From UBA8337 sp937907245 (lineage in GTDB: Bacteria > Pseudomonadota > Alphaproteobacteria > RS24), in the NCBI GenBank assembly GCA_965219485.1, contig OZ244774.1, forward strand, positions 1,550,001-1,614,000: a stretch of 64,000 nt of DNA, written 5' to 3'. Shown piece after piece: positions 25,195 through 34,562 of the stretch (position 1 is the stretch's first letter; each line of letters opens with the position of its first letter). Position numbers and translations under genes: made by a program. Under the pieces are notes generated by a model. It was not told the DNA's origin and searched no databases. It was given only the letters and a program-made list of their open reading frames with translations.

Positions 25195-26385
25195 ATGGTT
25201 AAGAAAAATTGGTCCGCTCAAACAGAGCTTATCCATGGTGGCAATTCGCGTTCGCAATTTGGGGAAACCTCGGAGGCTTTATACCTCACCTCGGGCTTTG
25301 TTTATGATAGCGCAGAGCAGGCCGCGGCTCGCTTTCGCGAAGAAGAAGATGGCTATATTTACGCCCGCTTCGGCAACCCAACTGTGCGCGCTTTTGAAGA
25401 ACGGATGATGGCCCTAGAAGGTGCCGGCGCCGAAGATGCGCGCGCCACAGCCACGGGAATGGCGGCTGTGACAGCCTGCCTGATGAGCCAATTGCAAGCG
25501 GGCGACCACATTGTCGCCGCGCGCGCGCTATTTGGCTCGTGCCGTTATGTGGTCGAGACCCTGATGCCTAAATTTGGTGTTGCCTGCACATTGGTCGATG
25601 GCAAAGATTTATCCGCTTGGGAACAAGCCGTGCGCCCGGAAACAAAAGTGTTTTTTCTAGAGACCCCGAGCAATCCATTGCTTGAGATTATCGACATGCA
25701 AGGCGTGGCCGATATCGCGCATGCGGCTGGGGCTCGCTTGGTTGTCGACAATGTATTCGCAACGCCCGTATTGCAAAAACCATTTCAATTTGGCGCCGAT
25801 ATGGTGGTCTATTCGGCCACCAAACATATCGACGGTCAGGGCCGTTGTTTGGGCGGCGTAGTGCTGGGCAACACGTCTTATATTAAAGACGAATTGGCCA
25901 ATTTTATTCGCCAGACCGGGCCGTCGTTGGCGCCGTTTAACGCATGGGTATTGCTAAAATCGCTCGAAACTTTGTCTTTGCGCGTCGACGCCCATTGCAA
26001 CAATGCCGAGCGCGTAACGCAATTTTTAGTCGAGCACGATGCTATTAGCCAAGTGTTTTACCCGGGCCATGAAAGCCATCCGCAATATGAGCTGGCGCAA
26101 AAGCAAATGACGCGCGGCTCCAACCTCATTGCTTTTGAGGTGACGGGCGGGCAAGAGAAAGCCTTTGCCCTGGCCAATGCTTTGGATATCGCTTTGATAT
26201 CGAACAATCTGGGCGATGCCAAAACGCTGATAACGCATCCAGCCACCACGACGCATGCCAAATTACCCGACGCGGCGAAAGCGGAATTGGGCATTAAAGA
26301 AGGCGTTTTGCGGGTGTCCATTGGGCTGGAAGACGGGCAAGATTTAATCGATGATTTTGCGCAGGCTTTGGCACAAACCCGATAA
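25195..26385 (+). CDS. metZ: O-succinylhomoserine sulfhydrylase
   Basis: A 396-residue Cys/Met-metabolism PLP enzyme. Lys210 in VVYSATKHIDGQGR forms the internal aldimine. Start and overall sequence (WSAQTELIHGGNSRSQFGETSEALYLTSGF in segments) resemble MetZ, which makes homocysteine directly from O-succinyl- or O-acetylhomoserine and sulfide. The SAM-II riboswitch upstream confirms a role in methionine synthesis. GAGGAGC lies before the chosen ATG. ApaG follows 34 bases later, as in many Alphaproteobacteria. Confidence 0.93.
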   Translation: MVKKNWSAQTELIHGGNSRSQFGETSEALYLTSGFVYDSAEQAAARFREEEDGYIYARFGNPTVRAFEERMMALEGAGAEDARATATGMAAVTACLMSQLQAGDHIVAARALFGSCRYVVETLMPKFGVACTLVDGKDLSAWEQAVRPETKVFFLETPSNPLLEIIDMQGVADIAHAAGARLVVDNVFATPVLQKPFQFGADMVVYSATKHIDGQGRCLGGVVLGNTSYIKDELANFIRQTGPSLAPFNAWVLLKSLETLSLRVDAHCNNAERVTQFLVEHDAISQVFYPGHESHPQYELAQKQMTRGSNLIAFEVTGGQEKAFALANALDIALISNNLGDAKTLITHPATTTHAKLPDAAKAELGIKEGVLRVSIGLEDGQDLIDDFAQALAQTR

Positions 26386-26419
26386 TGCGCTAGGCTTGAG
26401 CTTAGCTGGAGAGCAACCC

Positions 26420-26812
26420 ATGGTGAAGGCGGTCACGCGTAATATTTCGGTTTCGGTGGAAACCAGTTTTCTGGAAAAAGATAGTGATCCGGATCAGCAG
26501 TATTTTGTCTGGGCCTATCGCATCACCATCGAGAACACGGGCGAGGAAACCGTGCAATTGTTAAATCGCTATTGGCAAATCACCGATGCCGAAGGGCGCG
26601 GCCAAGAAGTGCGAGGCGCGGGCGTGGTTGGCGAGCAGCCGGTTTTGGCACCGGGCGAGAGCTATACCTACTCTTCTGGAACGCCGCTAAATACGGCCAG
26701 CGGCTTTATGCGCGGCAGTTACCATATGCAAAATAAGGCTGGCGAAGATTTTGATATCGAGGTGCCCGCCTTCTCGCTCGACAGCCCCTATCATGCACCG
26801 CAGTTGCATTAA
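26420..26812 (+). CDS. apaG: Co2+/Mg2+ efflux protein ApaG
   Basis: A 130-residue ApaG with the fibronectin III-like fold and the signature YFVWAYRITIENTGEE near residue 30, then LLNRYWQITD and LAPGESYTYSSG. The family name comes from a Salmonella cobalt-resistance phenotype; the biochemical role is uncertain. GGAGAGC precedes the ATG. The gene lies between metZ and trkH with short gaps and is probably in the same transcript. Confidence 0.94.
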   Translation: MVKAVTRNISVSVETSFLEKDSDPDQQYFVWAYRITIENTGEETVQLLNRYWQITDAEGRGQEVRGAGVVGEQPVLAPGESYTYSSGTPLNTASGFMRGSYHMQNKAGEDFDIEVPAFSLDSPYHAPQLH

Positions 26813-26817
26813 CGCTG

Positions 26818-28263
26818 ATGCGCGATAATCGAACCATATTCTTTATTCTCGGACTGCTGCTCTCGGCAGTGTCCTTGGGCATGCTATTACCGGCTTTGGC
26901 CGATGCGTTCAGCGGGCACAAAGATTGGCAAGTTTTTGTCGCCAGCGCCTTGGTGACAGGGTTTATTTCCGGCGCGTTAATTCTTACCAATCGAGGCACG
27001 CTTCCCCCTTTATCGGTGAAGCAGGCGTTCTTGCTTACCAGTCTTTCTTGGCTGGGGCTGACGGGGTTTTCGGCCTTGCCCTTTGCTTTTGGCGATTTAG
27101 ACCTCAGCTATACAGATGCTTTTTTTGAGGCTATGTCGGGCCTAACCACTACGGGCGCCACAATTATCACCAATCTGGAAGACGCCCCGCCCGGGATTTT
27201 ATTATGGCGCGCGCTGCTGCAATGGTTTGGCGGAATTGGCATTATCGTGATGGCCATCTCAGTTTTGCCGATGCTAAACGTGGGCGGCATGCAATTGTTC
27301 CGCTTGGAAAGCTCGGATACATCCGAGAAAATTCTGCCGCGCACCGCCCAAATTGCTGGCTCAATTACGCGGCTCTATTTTGCCATCACCCTGTTTTGCG
27401 TCATCGCCTATATCATGGCTGGCATGAGTGTTTTCGACGCAATCGCCCACGCCATGACAACCATTGCAACGGGGGGCTTCTCGACGCGCAACGAAAGTTT
27501 TGCCGCTTTCTCTCCCGCCGTATCTGTGGTCGCCGTCGTGTTTATGCTGGCCTCTTCTTTGCCCTTTGTCGCCTATTTGCAATTGGTCAATCGCAAGTTC
27601 GACAAATTTGTCCAAGATGCGCAAATTCGCACCTTCCTCTTAATTGCGCTCAGCGCAACGCTGGCCATGTGGGCCTATCAACTCAGCCAAGGGGTAGAGG
27701 TAGGCAGTTCCGCTATGCTGTCAGCGGCTTTTAACACCACATCGATTTTAACCGGCACCGGCTACGTCAGCACAGATTATGGCGAATGGGGGCCTTTTGC
27801 GATTGCGATGTTCTTCATTCTTACTTTTATCGGCGGGTGCGCAGGCTCGACGTCCTGCGGAATAAAAATTTTCCGCCTGCAAGTCATCGTGAAAGCGGGA
27901 TGGCGCTATATTCGACAGCTCACCTTGCCGAATGGCGTTTTTGTCATCCGCTATAATGGCCGCTTGCTTGACGACGAAGTGGCTAATTCCGTGGTCGCTT
28001 TTGTTCTGATTTTCATTCTGTCATTCTCTGCCATCGCCATATCTTTAAGCCTGATGGGGCTAGACCCGCTGACCGCTTTATCGGCTTCCGCGGCTGCCAT
28101 TGCCAATGTAGGCCCAGGCCTTGGCCCAGAAATTGGCCCAACCGGCACTTATGCCGGTCTGCCTGACAGTGCCAAATGGGTGTTGAGTTTCGGCATGCTG
28201 CTAGGGCGTTTAGAGTTTCTAACCGTGCTGGTTATGTTTGCACCCAGTTTTTGGCGCCGCTAA
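26818..28263 (+). CDS. trkH: TrkH-type potassium transporter
   Basis: A 481-residue Trk/Ktr potassium channel subunit with about ten membrane helices arranged as four M1-P-M2 units. Selectivity loops can be seen as TTTGATI, ATGGFS, TGTGYVS and ANVGPG. It imports K+ and normally needs a cytoplasmic TrkA, which is not encoded nearby. It starts 6 bases after apaG and its end meets the convergent RND transporter with a 3-base gap. Confidence 0.94.
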   Translation: MRDNRTIFFILGLLLSAVSLGMLLPALADAFSGHKDWQVFVASALVTGFISGALILTNRGTLPPLSVKQAFLLTSLSWLGLTGFSALPFAFGDLDLSYTDAFFEAMSGLTTTGATIITNLEDAPPGILLWRALLQWFGGIGIIVMAISVLPMLNVGGMQLFRLESSDTSEKILPRTAQIAGSITRLYFAITLFCVIAYIMAGMSVFDAIAHAMTTIATGGFSTRNESFAAFSPAVSVVAVVFMLASSLPFVAYLQLVNRKFDKFVQDAQIRTFLLIALSATLAMWAYQLSQGVEVGSSAMLSAAFNTTSILTGTGYVSTDYGEWGPFAIAMFFILTFIGGCAGSTSCGIKIFRLQVIVKAGWRYIRQLTLPNGVFVIRYNGRLLDDEVANSVVAFVLIFILSFSAIAISLSLMGLDPLTALSASAAAIANVGPGLGPEIGPTGTYAGLPDSAKWVLSFGMLLGRLEFLTVLVMFAPSFWRR

Positions 28264-28266
28264 AAC

Positions 28267-31200
28267 CTATTCGCCAGCTTGCGGCAACTCGTCTGGCTTG
28301 GCGCGCCAGCGCGCTGTCGCCGCCCGAAAGTCTTCCTGCATACCCAAAACGCTCGGCACCAAAAACAGCACGATAAGCGAGGCAAACGCCAAGCCCCAAG
28401 CAATGGTAATCACCATCGGCAATAAGAATTGCGCCTGCACACTGGTCTCAAACAATAGCGGAGCCAGACCCAAAACTGTGGTCAGGGAGGTTAGGGTAAC
28501 GGCACGGAAACGATCGCAGATACCGTTGATGACGGCCTCGCGAAGCTCTTCTCCTGCGTCTCTTCGTTCCTCAATACGGCTGATAAGAATAATGGAATTA
28601 TTGACCAAAATGCCCGATAGTCCCAAAAGCCCTACCATGCTTAAAAAAGTTAAATCAAAGCCCTGCACATAATGGCCCAGCACCATGCCAACCAAACCAA
28701 AGGGAATAACCGTCATAATAATAATCGGGCGCGAATAGCTGGCGAACACAAAGGCCAAGACCACATAAATCATCGATAAGCCGATCAAGGCACCGGCGCG
28801 CAAAGAGCCCAAGGTTTCCGATTGCTCTTCACTGCGCCCGCCGAAACTAAATTCGATATTATATTTTGAAGCAATGCGCGGTAAGGCATTTTCCGCCATA
28901 TCCTGCAGTACATCATTCGGGTTGCCCGCACTATCGGCGTAATCGGCCACCACTTTTACGGTCACTTTGCCATCGGTTCGCCGGATAGAAGCAAAGCCTG
29001 GCTTCTCGACAATATCCACCACAGCATCCAGCGGTATATAGCGCACAGGGTTTGTGCCAGGCACCGGCAAATCAATATCGCCAAGCTGTTTGGGGCTTGT
29101 GCCGTCTCGGGGTTGCAGCACACGAATGGTGACCTCTTCATCGCCGCGCGCAAACCGCTTCGCAATAACCCCTTGCAAGGTACTGCGGGTTAACGTGCCC
29201 ACTAGCTGATTGGTAAAGCCCAGCGCTTGGCCGCGCGCATTCACCTCTAATAGTAACTCTTGCTTGTTATAAAATAAATCATCTCGCGCCCGGCTGATGC
29301 CCGCATATTGCTCTAGCTCTTGGCGCACTTCCATGGCCGCCAGTTTTAAAGTATCGGGATCGCTATTTTGCAATCGAATATCAATGTCGCGCCCGGGCGG
29401 GCCGCCACGGCGTTCGCGCACGAAGACGTAGCGCAAGCCTGCCATATCAGGGATACGCTTTTCCCATTCTTTAACAATATCGCGGGTCCGCACATCGCGT
29501 TCTTCGCTGGCGGTCAGCTCGGCATAGACCAGAGCGCGTTCATCGCCAAAGGCTGTGCGGGTGCGCCCGATTTGGGTAAACACCACGCTGATAAGATTGT
29601 CGCCATCAGGCTCCATAAGGGCTTGTTCGGCTTCATAAAGGGCCTGCTCAATGCGCCGCGTTCCAGCTTCAGTGGCCGCGCGTTTGGTGCCTGGTTGAAA
29701 GAACACATAGGCGTTAACTACTTCGCCTTCTGGCGAGGGGAAGAAGCGAAACGGGACGCGCCCTCCGGCCAAAAGACCGATGCAAATAACCAAGACAGTC
29801 AGCCCAACAGAGGCCGTGGTATAGCGACGGTCATAGGCAGCCGCTACAAAACGGCGGAAGCGACCATCGCGAAAATTATCAAAACCATCTAAAAACCGTT
29901 TGCGCAATCCGCTAGGCGGGCGTGGCGGTTTAACCAGCGCGTGGCTCAAATGCCCGGGCAGAACAAGGAAACATTCCACCAAAGAAGCAATCAACACGCT
30001 TAAGACCACCAAAGGAATGGCGCGCACAAATTGGCCCAGCACGCCCTCAATCAGCAGCACAGGTATAAAAGCAGCCAACGTGGTTAAGGCCGCGGCGGTA
30101 ATCGGTAAGGCCATGCGAATGGCGCCACCTTCGGCAGCTTCTTGGGCGCTCGCTCCTTGTTCAATCAGTGTCGAAGAATGCTCGCCGACCACAATCGCAT
30201 CATCGACAATAATGCCAATGGTCATAATCAGCGCAAATAAAGACAACATGTTAATGGTCATATCGAGATAGAACATCACGCCAAATGTGGCCATCAGCGA
30301 GGCCGGAATGCCCGCGGCAACCCAAAAGGCAATGCGGCCATTCAGAAATAAAAACAAAATGCACAAAACCAGGGCCATGCCGGTAACGCCATTAAACAAC
30401 AACACATTAATGCGCTGGATAATTTTATCGGCGTTCACATCGAAAACTTTAACCTCCAAAGTCGGCGGCAAAGTGCTCTCAACTTCGGCAATATAATCGC
30501 GCACGATTTTGGTTATTTTCAGAGCATCGGCATTTTTACTGCGCTGCACGGTCAGGCGAATGGCGCGGTTTTTTCCCGACCAACCTTCGGCACCATCGGC
30601 GTCAAATGTGTCGGTGACGCGGGCTACATCTTGGACTTTAATTTGGCCTCCGTCGGGGGTGCTTCGCACGGCAATATTTCCCACATCCTCAGCACTTAAC
30701 GCAAGGCCCACAGCGCGCACTTGGCGTTCTACATCGCCACGCAACACACCACCCGGCACATCCAAGGACGAATTGGCAACGCGAGAGCCAATGTCAGACG
30801 GGGTTAAATCATAGCGGCGCAATTGTGCCCCTCTGGCTTCCACCCAAATTTCTTCCGCGCGATACCCTTCGAGGGTAATTTTATCGACGCCTTTATCCAG
30901 CAAGCCATCGCGCAATTGTTTGGCATAGGCGCGAAGCGCACGCTCCTCAAACGGCCCCGTGACGAGCACAGAGACCACCGCCTCAAAAAACGTCTCTTGC
31001 GAAATTTGCGGTTTTTCCGCGTCTTTTGGCAAAGTGACAATCGCGTTTACCGCCGCTTCTACTTCCGCGACGGCGCGCTGAATATCCGTATCCGGCTTAA
31101 ACTCAATGGACATGACGGCGACACTTTGGCGAGATTGCGCTGAAAATTCCTTTACCCCATCGATAAACCGCACTTCCGGTTGGATGGTCGCGACAATGTT

Positions 31201-31389
31201 TTTATCAATATCTTGCGCCGAAGCGCCCGGCCACGGCACCGTAATATTGACGGTCTTGATTTCAGTAGTCGGGAAAAACTGCACGTTAAGATTGCTCAGG
31301 CCAAAAAAGCCCAGCATGATCATGGCAAAAAATAACAGGTTCGCCGCATTGCGATGGCGCGAGAATAGCTCAATCGAGGGGCGCAACAT
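28267..31389 (-). CDS. RND efflux transporter, inner-membrane pump
   Basis: A 1040-residue AcrB/HAE-1-like pump with twelve membrane helices and two large periplasmic loops. TM4 carries the proton-relay acidic pair in IIVDDAIVVGEH near residue 400, and the conserved FFPTTEIKTVNI segment follows the first helix. It would export drugs, bile-like compounds or metabolites with the adaptor encoded upstream. The start shares one base with the adaptor's stop (TAATG). No outer-membrane TolC-type gene is present in the window, so the pump must use one encoded elsewhere. Confidence 0.93.
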   Translation of the reverse strand: MLRPSIELFSRHRNAANLLFFAMIMLGFFGLSNLNVQFFPTTEIKTVNITVPWPGASAQDIDKNIVATIQPEVRFIDGVKEFSAQSRQSVAVMSIEFKPDTDIQRAVAEVEAAVNAIVTLPKDAEKPQISQETFFEAVVSVLVTGPFEERALRAYAKQLRDGLLDKGVDKITLEGYRAEEIWVEARGAQLRRYDLTPSDIGSRVANSSLDVPGGVLRGDVERQVRAVGLALSAEDVGNIAVRSTPDGGQIKVQDVARVTDTFDADGAEGWSGKNRAIRLTVQRSKNADALKITKIVRDYIAEVESTLPPTLEVKVFDVNADKIIQRINVLLFNGVTGMALVLCILFLFLNGRIAFWVAAGIPASLMATFGVMFYLDMTINMLSLFALIMTIGIIVDDAIVVGEHSSTLIEQGASAQEAAEGGAIRMALPITAAALTTLAAFIPVLLIEGVLGQFVRAIPLVVLSVLIASLVECFLVLPGHLSHALVKPPRPPSGLRKRFLDGFDNFRDGRFRRFVAAAYDRRYTTASVGLTVLVICIGLLAGGRVPFRFFPSPEGEVVNAYVFFQPGTKRAATEAGTRRIEQALYEAEQALMEPDGDNLISVVFTQIGRTRTAFGDERALVYAELTASEERDVRTRDIVKEWEKRIPDMAGLRYVFVRERRGGPPGRDIDIRLQNSDPDTLKLAAMEVRQELEQYAGISRARDDLFYNKQELLLEVNARGQALGFTNQLVGTLTRSTLQGVIAKRFARGDEEVTIRVLQPRDGTSPKQLGDIDLPVPGTNPVRYIPLDAVVDIVEKPGFASIRRTDGKVTVKVVADYADSAGNPNDVLQDMAENALPRIASKYNIEFSFGGRSEEQSETLGSLRAGALIGLSMIYVVLAFVFASYSRPIIIMTVIPFGLVGMVLGHYVQGFDLTFLSMVGLLGLSGILVNNSIILISRIEERRDAGEELREAVINGICDRFRAVTLTSLTTVLGLAPLLFETSVQAQFLLPMVITIAWGLAFASLIVLFLVPSVLGMQEDFRAATARWRAKPDELPQAGE

Positions 31390-32594
31390 TAGCCTTGCTC
31401 CAGCACGTTAACCGCCACGCCCGGCGCAGCTTCATTAAAGCGGGTCAATAAAATTTGATCGCCTGGCGTCAAGCCCTCGCGCACCAAAACGCGGGCGCCA
31501 TCATCGATGAAATTGGTCAATTGATGCGCCACCAAACGGCCATCCTTGACCAAATAAATTCGATTGTTGTCATAAATAGCATCTTTGGGTATCGCCATAA
31601 CATCGGGCACCGGCTGCGCCACCAAGTCCACCGTCACAAAGGCGCCACCGCGCAAAATAGTGGAGATTTTGCCCCGAACGCCGGCATAAATCTCGACGCC
31701 TCGGGTCGATTGTGAGATTTGCGCGCCGACACGCTCAATCTCTGCCTTTAGCGTAATCTGTTCGGCCCCCACATCCCAGACCACATCGATGGAGCGGCCA
31801 ATGACCGAGCTATTGCGCAATAGAAAGCGGCCATATTCATCGTCCGTCATGGTGAAGACAACTTCGAAATTATCCGAATCATACAGCGTACCAATCGGGT
31901 CATTCAGGTTTAGCACTCGGCCTTGGCGGGCGGTCACATTACCAATATGGCCATCAAAGGGCGCGATGACCTCGGTGTTTTTAAGGTCGCGCGCCGCACG
32001 TTGCACCTGTACCGCCAAGCGTTCGACGACCGATTGTTGCTGGTCGCGGCGTGATTTTTGAATTGTGTGTTCCGTGCGCCGGTCATCCAAAACTTTTTTC
32101 GACACCGTATCTTTGGCCGCCAATTGTTTGGCACGTTGATACTCTTGATAGGCCAAACCAACCGAAGCCTTGCGCTCTGCCAAGAGGGCTTTGGCGCCTT
32201 TTAATTGCGCATCGGCTTCTGCCAAACGGGTTTCATAATTAAACGGGTCTATGCGCAACAGCCAATCGCCTTTCGAAACGCGCGCGCCATCTTGAAAGTT
32301 CGCCCCCGTGGCAACCACTTCGCCAGATACCATAGAGCGCAAATTCACTTGTTTTTTCGCTCGCAGCTCGCCAAAGGCAGTAATGCGCGGCTCAACCATC
32401 GCATAAGCCACTGGCCGAGCGGTGACCGACCAAACGATTTCTTTGCTTTCCACGGGTTTGGTTTCTGGCTTGCTAGAAACCAAAAGAGAAAAGCCAAAAA
32501 ACCCCATGGCCAAGACCAAAAGCGGTATCGGCAACGGCAGTTTGCGTTTGCCGCCTGGTGCCTGGCGGCGCGTCGATTTAGCGATTAAAGTCAT
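31389..32594 (-). CDS. RND efflux periplasmic adaptor
   Basis: A 401-residue membrane-fusion protein with one N-terminal membrane helix (about 22-40), a lipoyl half-motif, a long alpha-helical hairpin (about 120-200, rich in Ala/Gln/Lys/Arg) and beta-barrel domains. It bridges the pump to an outer-membrane channel. It heads a two-gene operon with the pump gene. Two partial direct repeats of AACCAGTC lie just upstream (about 32608 and 32657) and may be a regulator site. No regulator gene is adjacent. Confidence 0.9.
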   Translation of the reverse strand: MTLIAKSTRRQAPGGKRKLPLPIPLLVLAMGFFGFSLLVSSKPETKPVESKEIVWSVTARPVAYAMVEPRITAFGELRAKKQVNLRSMVSGEVVATGANFQDGARVSKGDWLLRIDPFNYETRLAEADAQLKGAKALLAERKASVGLAYQEYQRAKQLAAKDTVSKKVLDDRRTEHTIQKSRRDQQQSVVERLAVQVQRAARDLKNTEVIAPFDGHIGNVTARQGRVLNLNDPIGTLYDSDNFEVVFTMTDDEYGRFLLRNSSVIGRSIDVVWDVGAEQITLKAEIERVGAQISQSTRGVEIYAGVRGKISTILRGGAFVTVDLVAQPVPDVMAIPKDAIYDNNRIYLVKDGRLVAHQLTNFIDDGARVLVREGLTPGDQILLTRFNEAAPGVAVNVLEQG

Positions 32595-32677
32595 GATGTT
32601 TACCCAATGTCTAACCAGTCTGTTCTTGTATTTAAATATAACGCGTAAAGCTGGCTTAACCAGTCAGTCACCCAATG

Positions 32678-33637
32678 CTATTCTTGCGCGGCAGCGACAA
32701 AAGCCTCCTGCGGGCTAAAGACATATTGCTCGTTGCAAAAGTCACAATTTATCTCAATGGTTTCTTGCGATTGCATTTCGCCTTGGTCGGTGTCTGGCAG
32801 ACCCTGCAACATATTTTGCACACGCTCGCGGGAACACGGACAGGCAAAGCGCAGAGGCCTTGTATCAAATACCCGAACGCCTTCTTCGTGGAACAGCCGA
32901 AACGCCAAAGTTTGCGGATCTATTTCGGTATCCAACAATTCGCTGTCTTGGGTGGTTTCCAACAAAATCTTCAGTCGGTTCCATTCCTCGTCGACATAAT
33001 CAGGATCCCCTTCCGGCGGCAGCTCAATGCCTCCCGTCGTTGCCGTTTGCTGCACCACAATGCCGCCGGCACGCCATTCTACCTTGCCCCCAGCCAACAA
33101 CAGCGGCGCCGCGGCTAGTTTCAAAGTGGTCGCAATTTGTTCGGAGCGTTGGAAATACTCTAACGCTGCCTCGGCCAAAGTCGCGCCCTCTAGCGGCACA
33201 ATGCCTTGATAGCGCTCCATATCGGCACCTTGGTCGACGGTGAAAGCCATGTGGCTTCCCTCGCCCAACAAGCCAATGGGGGATACCTCGTCTTTTAAGG
33301 CTTGGTGAACCGCGGCTTCGTCAAATTGGGCAAAGCCACGCATTTCCCCGACGCCATCGCCATCGGGCGCATAATCCACCATTAAGGTCGAGACGGCGCC
33401 CTTGCCATGCAATTGCAAAATAAAACGTCCGTCAAATTTCAACATAGTGCCCAGCATAGACACCAGCACCAGTGCTTCGCCGAGCAACCGATTGACGGCC
33501 TCTGGGTAATCATGGCGAGTGATGACTTGCGTCGCCAAATGGTCCAACTGAACAACGCGTCCATTTACATTATGCCCATCTAGGCGAAACGGCAGCACAT
33601 AGTCGACGCAGGCATTTTCAGAGACAGGCTCAGACAT
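32678..33637 (-). CDS. hslO: Redox-regulated chaperone Hsp33
   Basis: A 319-residue Hsp33. The zinc-binding cysteines that form disulfides on oxidation are present as CPC (Cys266, Cys268) and CDFC (Cys298, Cys301), the CxC-X29-CxxC layout of the family. In oxidising conditions zinc is lost and the protein holds unfolding proteins in the cytoplasm. The gene overlaps argF by 8 bases. The argD-argF-hslO order is conserved in Alphaproteobacteria. Confidence 0.95.
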   Translation of the reverse strand: MSEPVSENACVDYVLPFRLDGHNVNGRVVQLDHLATQVITRHDYPEAVNRLLGEALVLVSMLGTMLKFDGRFILQLHGKGAVSTLMVDYAPDGDGVGEMRGFAQFDEAAVHQALKDEVSPIGLLGEGSHMAFTVDQGADMERYQGIVPLEGATLAEAALEYFQRSEQIATTLKLAAAPLLLAGGKVEWRAGGIVVQQTATTGGIELPPEGDPDYVDEEWNRLKILLETTQDSELLDTEIDPQTLAFRLFHEEGVRVFDTRPLRFACPCSRERVQNMLQGLPDTDQGEMQSQETIEINCDFCNEQYVFSPQEAFVAAAQE

Positions 33638-34562
33638 TTAACTTTCCCAGACAATACAATAAGACAGCTTTTTGGGCGTGAGCGCGGTTTTCGGCTTCAT
33701 CAAACACCACCGATTGCGGGCCATCCATCACCTCGGCCGTGACTTCACTATCGCGATAGGCAGGCAGGCAATGCATGAAAATCGGATCGTCGCCCCTATC
33801 CATCAGGCTTTGCGTTACCTGATAGGGCGCAAAGGATGCGGCGCGTTTTTCCGCCGTTGCCGGATCATCGCTCATCGACACCCAGCAATCGGTAATCAGC
33901 GCGCTGGCACCTTTGGCGGCTTCTTCGGCCGTCTCGCAAAGCGTAATTTTAGCCCCTTTGGCGCGCGCCGCCTCTATCTCGACTTGCGGCACGGCAAACT
34001 TATCCGGCACGGCCAAAGCCAATTCGAAATCCACCAAAGCTGCCGCCTGCACAAAAGATACAGCGACATTATTGCCATCGCCAAGCCACGCCAAACGCTG
34101 GCCGTTTAAACGGCCTTTGTGTTCTTCAAAAGTCATTAAATCCGCCACGATTTGGCACGGATGGCTATGCGCGGTTAGGCCATTGATGACCGGAATTTGC
34201 GCATGAGCTGCCAATTCGGTGAGCGTTTCATGCGGGCCTGTGCGCAGCATCGCAATATCCGCAAAGCGCGATATGACTTGCGCAGTATCGGAAATACTCT
34301 CGCCGCGCCCCAATTGCATGTCCGACTGATTAAGCACCATCGTTTGGCCGCCAAGCTGGCGCATGCCTAAATCAAACGACAGACGTGTGCGCGTCGAGGG
34401 TTTTTCAAATATCATCGCCAACACATGACCCGCCAAAGGCGCATCAGCATCGACCGCGCCTTTGGGAAGCCCTGCACGCGCGGCTTTGCGCGCGGCGCCC
34501 GCATCCAATATTTGGCGCAAAGCGTCGGCTTGTAAATCAGCTAGATCTAGAAAATGGCTCAT
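33630..34562 (-). CDS. argF: Ornithine carbamoyltransferase
   Basis: A 310-residue enzyme of arginine synthesis that joins carbamoyl phosphate and ornithine to give citrulline. The carbamoyl-phosphate loop STRTRLSF is near residue 56, and HCLPAYRDSEV near residue 270 holds the ornithine-binding Cys. It is coupled to argD by a 4-base overlap and to hslO by an 8-base overlap, so the three are one transcript. Confidence 0.96.
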   Translation of the reverse strand: MSHFLDLADLQADALRQILDAGAARKAARAGLPKGAVDADAPLAGHVLAMIFEKPSTRTRLSFDLGMRQLGGQTMVLNQSDMQLGRGESISDTAQVISRFADIAMLRTGPHETLTELAAHAQIPVINGLTAHSHPCQIVADLMTFEEHKGRLNGQRLAWLGDGNNVAVSFVQAAALVDFELALAVPDKFAVPQVEIEAARAKGAKITLCETAEEAAKGASALITDCWVSMSDDPATAEKRAASFAPYQVTQSLMDRGDDPIFMHCLPAYRDSEVTAEVMDGPQSVVFDEAENRAHAQKAVLLYCLGKLNV